Source: Planctomycetaceae bacterium UBA4732
Lineage (GTDB): Bacteria > Planctomycetota > Planctomycetia > Gemmatales > Gemmataceae
Direction: 5' to 3'
NCBI GenBank assembly: GCA_002404095.1
Contig: DHJA01000219.1
Location: forward strand, 1 to 26,117
Length of the DNA: 26,117 nucleotides
The translations under genes and the position numbers were made by a program. The notes below the pieces were generated by a model, which did no database searches, had not been told where the DNA came from, and saw only the letters and a list, made by a program, of their open reading frames with translations. Positions 24,654 through 26,117 of this stretch are shown here, in pieces. How positions within the stretch are numbered: position 1 is the first letter of the stretch; each line of letters opens with the position of its first letter.

Positions 24654-26066
24654 ATGCACAAGGGAAATCTGTCGCGGCGCGGCTTCATGCAGCGCTCGCT
24701 GGCAGGACTGACGCTCGGCGCCGGCTTGCCGGCGTGGTACGCGCGCGAAGTGTTCGCCGCGGCCGACGCCAAGAATCCGGCCGCCGGTAACGACAAAGTT
24801 TTAATGGGTTCCATCGGCATCGGCAGCCCGCAAAGCCGCGGCCGGGCCATCTACAACGACGCCAAGGGCCAAAAGGGCGTCTACATCGCCGCCTGCGACG
24901 TGGACAAGCGCCACCTCGACACCGGCCTGGAAATGATGAAGAAGGACGGCTTCGAGGCGACCGGCTACGCCGACTTCCGCGCCTTGCTCGACAACAAGGA
25001 CGTTCACGCCGTCACGATCGCCGTGCCCGACCACTGGCACGCCCTCATCGCCATCGACGCCCTCCGCAAGGGCAAGGACGTCTACGCCGAAAAACCGCTA
25101 GCCTTGACCATCGAAGAGGGTAAGGCCATCGTTAAAGTCGCTAATGAAACCGGCCGTACTTTCCAAACCGGCTCCATGCAGCGCTCCGACCCCCGCTTCC
25201 GCCTCGCCTGCGAACTGGTGCGCAACGGCCGCATTGGCAAAATTACGCAGGTCGAGACGCGCATCGGCGGCAACCCGACGTGCGAACCGATTCCGAAGGC
25301 GCCAGTGCCGGAAGGACTCAACTGGGACTTCTGGGTTGGACCGGCCCCCATGGCCGATTACGTCGAAAGAAAGAACAAAGAAGACAAACTGGTCAACTGC
25401 CGCCATCCTTACGAGTTTCGCTGGTTCTACGAGTATTCCGGTGGCAAAATGACGGATTGGGGCGCCCACCATAACGACATCGCCCAATGGGGTCTCGGTA
25501 TGGATCACAGCGGCCCGATCGCCGTCGAAGCCGAGGGCGCGGCGCCGTCCAAAGACCCGAACGCCTACAACTGTCATCCGACTTTCAAAATCACATACAC
25601 CTACGCCAGCGGAGCCAAATTGCTTTGCGCCAGCGGGCAATTGCCAGGGACCGTCGATCCCAAGCAAACAATGGTTAAGAACGGCAAGGGTGAGGAACAC
25701 GCCGTCGGCCACGACAACGGCATCCTCTTCGTGGGCGACGAAGGCAAATGGATTTTCGTTAGCCGCGGCATCCTCACGGCCAGCGACCCCAAGCTGATCG
25801 AGGAACCGCTCGGCCCTAACGCATTACGGCTGTATTACTCGGACAACCATATGGGCAATTTCTTCGACGGCATGCGCACCGGCAAGCCGACGATCTGCCC
25901 GGCGGAAGTCGGCCACCGTTCGGTGACGGTCTGCCACATGGGCGTCATCGCCCTGCGCACCGGCCTGAAGCTGGGCTGGGATCCGGTCGCCGAGGTGTTC
26001 AACAATCCCGAGGCCAACAAGCTGTTGAGCCGGCCCATGCGGGCGCCGTGGAAACTCGAAGTCTGA
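24654..26066 (+). CDS. Tat-exported Gfo/Idh/MocA family oxidoreductase
   Basis: A 470-residue protein with a twin-arginine signal (SRRGFMQ, then a hydrophobic run to about residue 36). Its folded, cofactor-loaded form would be carried across the membrane. The Rossmann glycines are in GIGSPQSRG, the family EKP motif lies in VYAEKPLAL, and the catalytic histidine is probably in WGAHHNDIAQWGLG. Planctomycetes carry many such exported oxidoreductases, thought to act on sugars of complex polysaccharides; the substrate here is unknown. AAGGAG lies seven bases before the ATG. It is separated from ppiC by a divergent 280-base gap holding a long palindrome. A repeat remnant begins about 10 bases after its stop. 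Confidence 0.93.
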   Translation: MHKGNLSRRGFMQRSLAGLTLGAGLPAWYAREVFAAADAKNPAAGNDKVLMGSIGIGSPQSRGRAIYNDAKGQKGVYIAACDVDKRHLDTGLEMMKKDGFEATGYADFRALLDNKDVHAVTIAVPDHWHALIAIDALRKGKDVYAEKPLALTIEEGKAIVKVANETGRTFQTGSMQRSDPRFRLACELVRNGRIGKITQVETRIGGNPTCEPIPKAPVPEGLNWDFWVGPAPMADYVERKNKEDKLVNCRHPYEFRWFYEYSGGKMTDWGAHHNDIAQWGLGMDHSGPIAVEAEGAAPSKDPNAYNCHPTFKITYTYASGAKLLCASGQLPGTVDPKQTMVKNGKGEEHAVGHDNGILFVGDEGKWIFVSRGILTASDPKLIEEPLGPNALRLYYSDNHMGNFFDGMRTGKPTICPAEVGHRSVTVCHMGVIALRTGLKLGWDPVAEVFNNPEANKLLSRPMRAPWKLEV

Positions 26067-26076
26067 GTGAGGCGCG

Positions 26077-26096
26077 GCGAACGGCCGGCTTACGCC
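26077..26096. repeat. Rearranged arm of the GGCGTAAGCC family
   Basis: The sequence GGCGAACGGCCGGCTTACGC matches the outer part of the left arm at 4409, but its core reads CTTACG where that arm has CGTAAG, as if the small hairpin had been flipped. It follows the stop of the last gene by about 10 bases. The window ends before a partner arm could be seen. Confidence 0.5.
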
Positions 26097-26117
26097 TTAA
26101 GTTGCCCCGCGAATTCT

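Overview
The window looks like chromosomal DNA of a GC-rich planctomycete, most likely from the Gemmataceae or a close relative (inference). The pointers are a Tat-exported Gfo/Idh/MocA oxidoreductase, a secreted Dabb protein, an ECF-type sigma factor overlapped by a one-helix partner, large zinc-ribbon/membrane proteins of a planctomycete type, and palindromic repeats scattered between genes. No phage, plasmid, insertion sequence, CRISPR, rRNA or tRNA genes were recognised. Coding density is high; no stretch of more than about 280 bases lacks a gene.

Layout. (1) 19-4332, minus strand: a protein with four S1 domains, followed by a 949-residue zinc-ribbon/one-helix protein. (2) 4565-7058, plus strand: a sigma factor, an overlapping anti-sigma-like membrane protein, and an exported protein of unknown function. 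(3) 7132-7563, minus: a secreted Dabb protein. (4) 7663-9663, plus: a sugar isomerase-like TIM barrel and a Gfo/Idh/MocA oxidoreductase with abutting reading frames. (5) 9718-13064, plus: selB then selA, which deliver and make selenocysteine on its tRNA. (6) 13124-23136, minus: a type II secretion/type IV pilus-like operon in the order gspE-F-G-H-I-J-K, then a PilM-PilN (GspL-like) protein and a PilO (GspM-like) protein. A parvulin-type prolyl isomerase (23399-24373) lies just upstream. (7) 24654-26066, plus: a Tat-exported Gfo/Idh/MocA protein.

How it fits together. The Gsp block encodes the cytoplasmic ATPase, the platform protein, five pseudopilins (G, H, I, J, K) and an inner-membrane assembly complex. 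No secretin (GspD), separate GspC or prepilin peptidase is present in the window. A perfect extended -10 promoter just before gspG could supply extra major pseudopilin. The selBA pair implies that selenoproteins are made, but no selC, selD or selenoprotein was recognised here.

The most unusual layer lies between the genes. There are six long inverted repeats with near-perfect arms, in at least four sequence families, plus single arms and remnants. In two families, copies differ by paired changes in both arms. Two copies share a 25-base loop with a conserved core, and their arms fold on themselves around a GTAA loop. Repeat DNA has been taken into proteins: one arm supplies the last residues and stop codon of SelA, and another supplies the basic leader of the GspI pseudopilin. 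A fragment of a third family overlaps the consensus promoter of gspG. This REPIN-like layer is the best candidate here for something poorly described.
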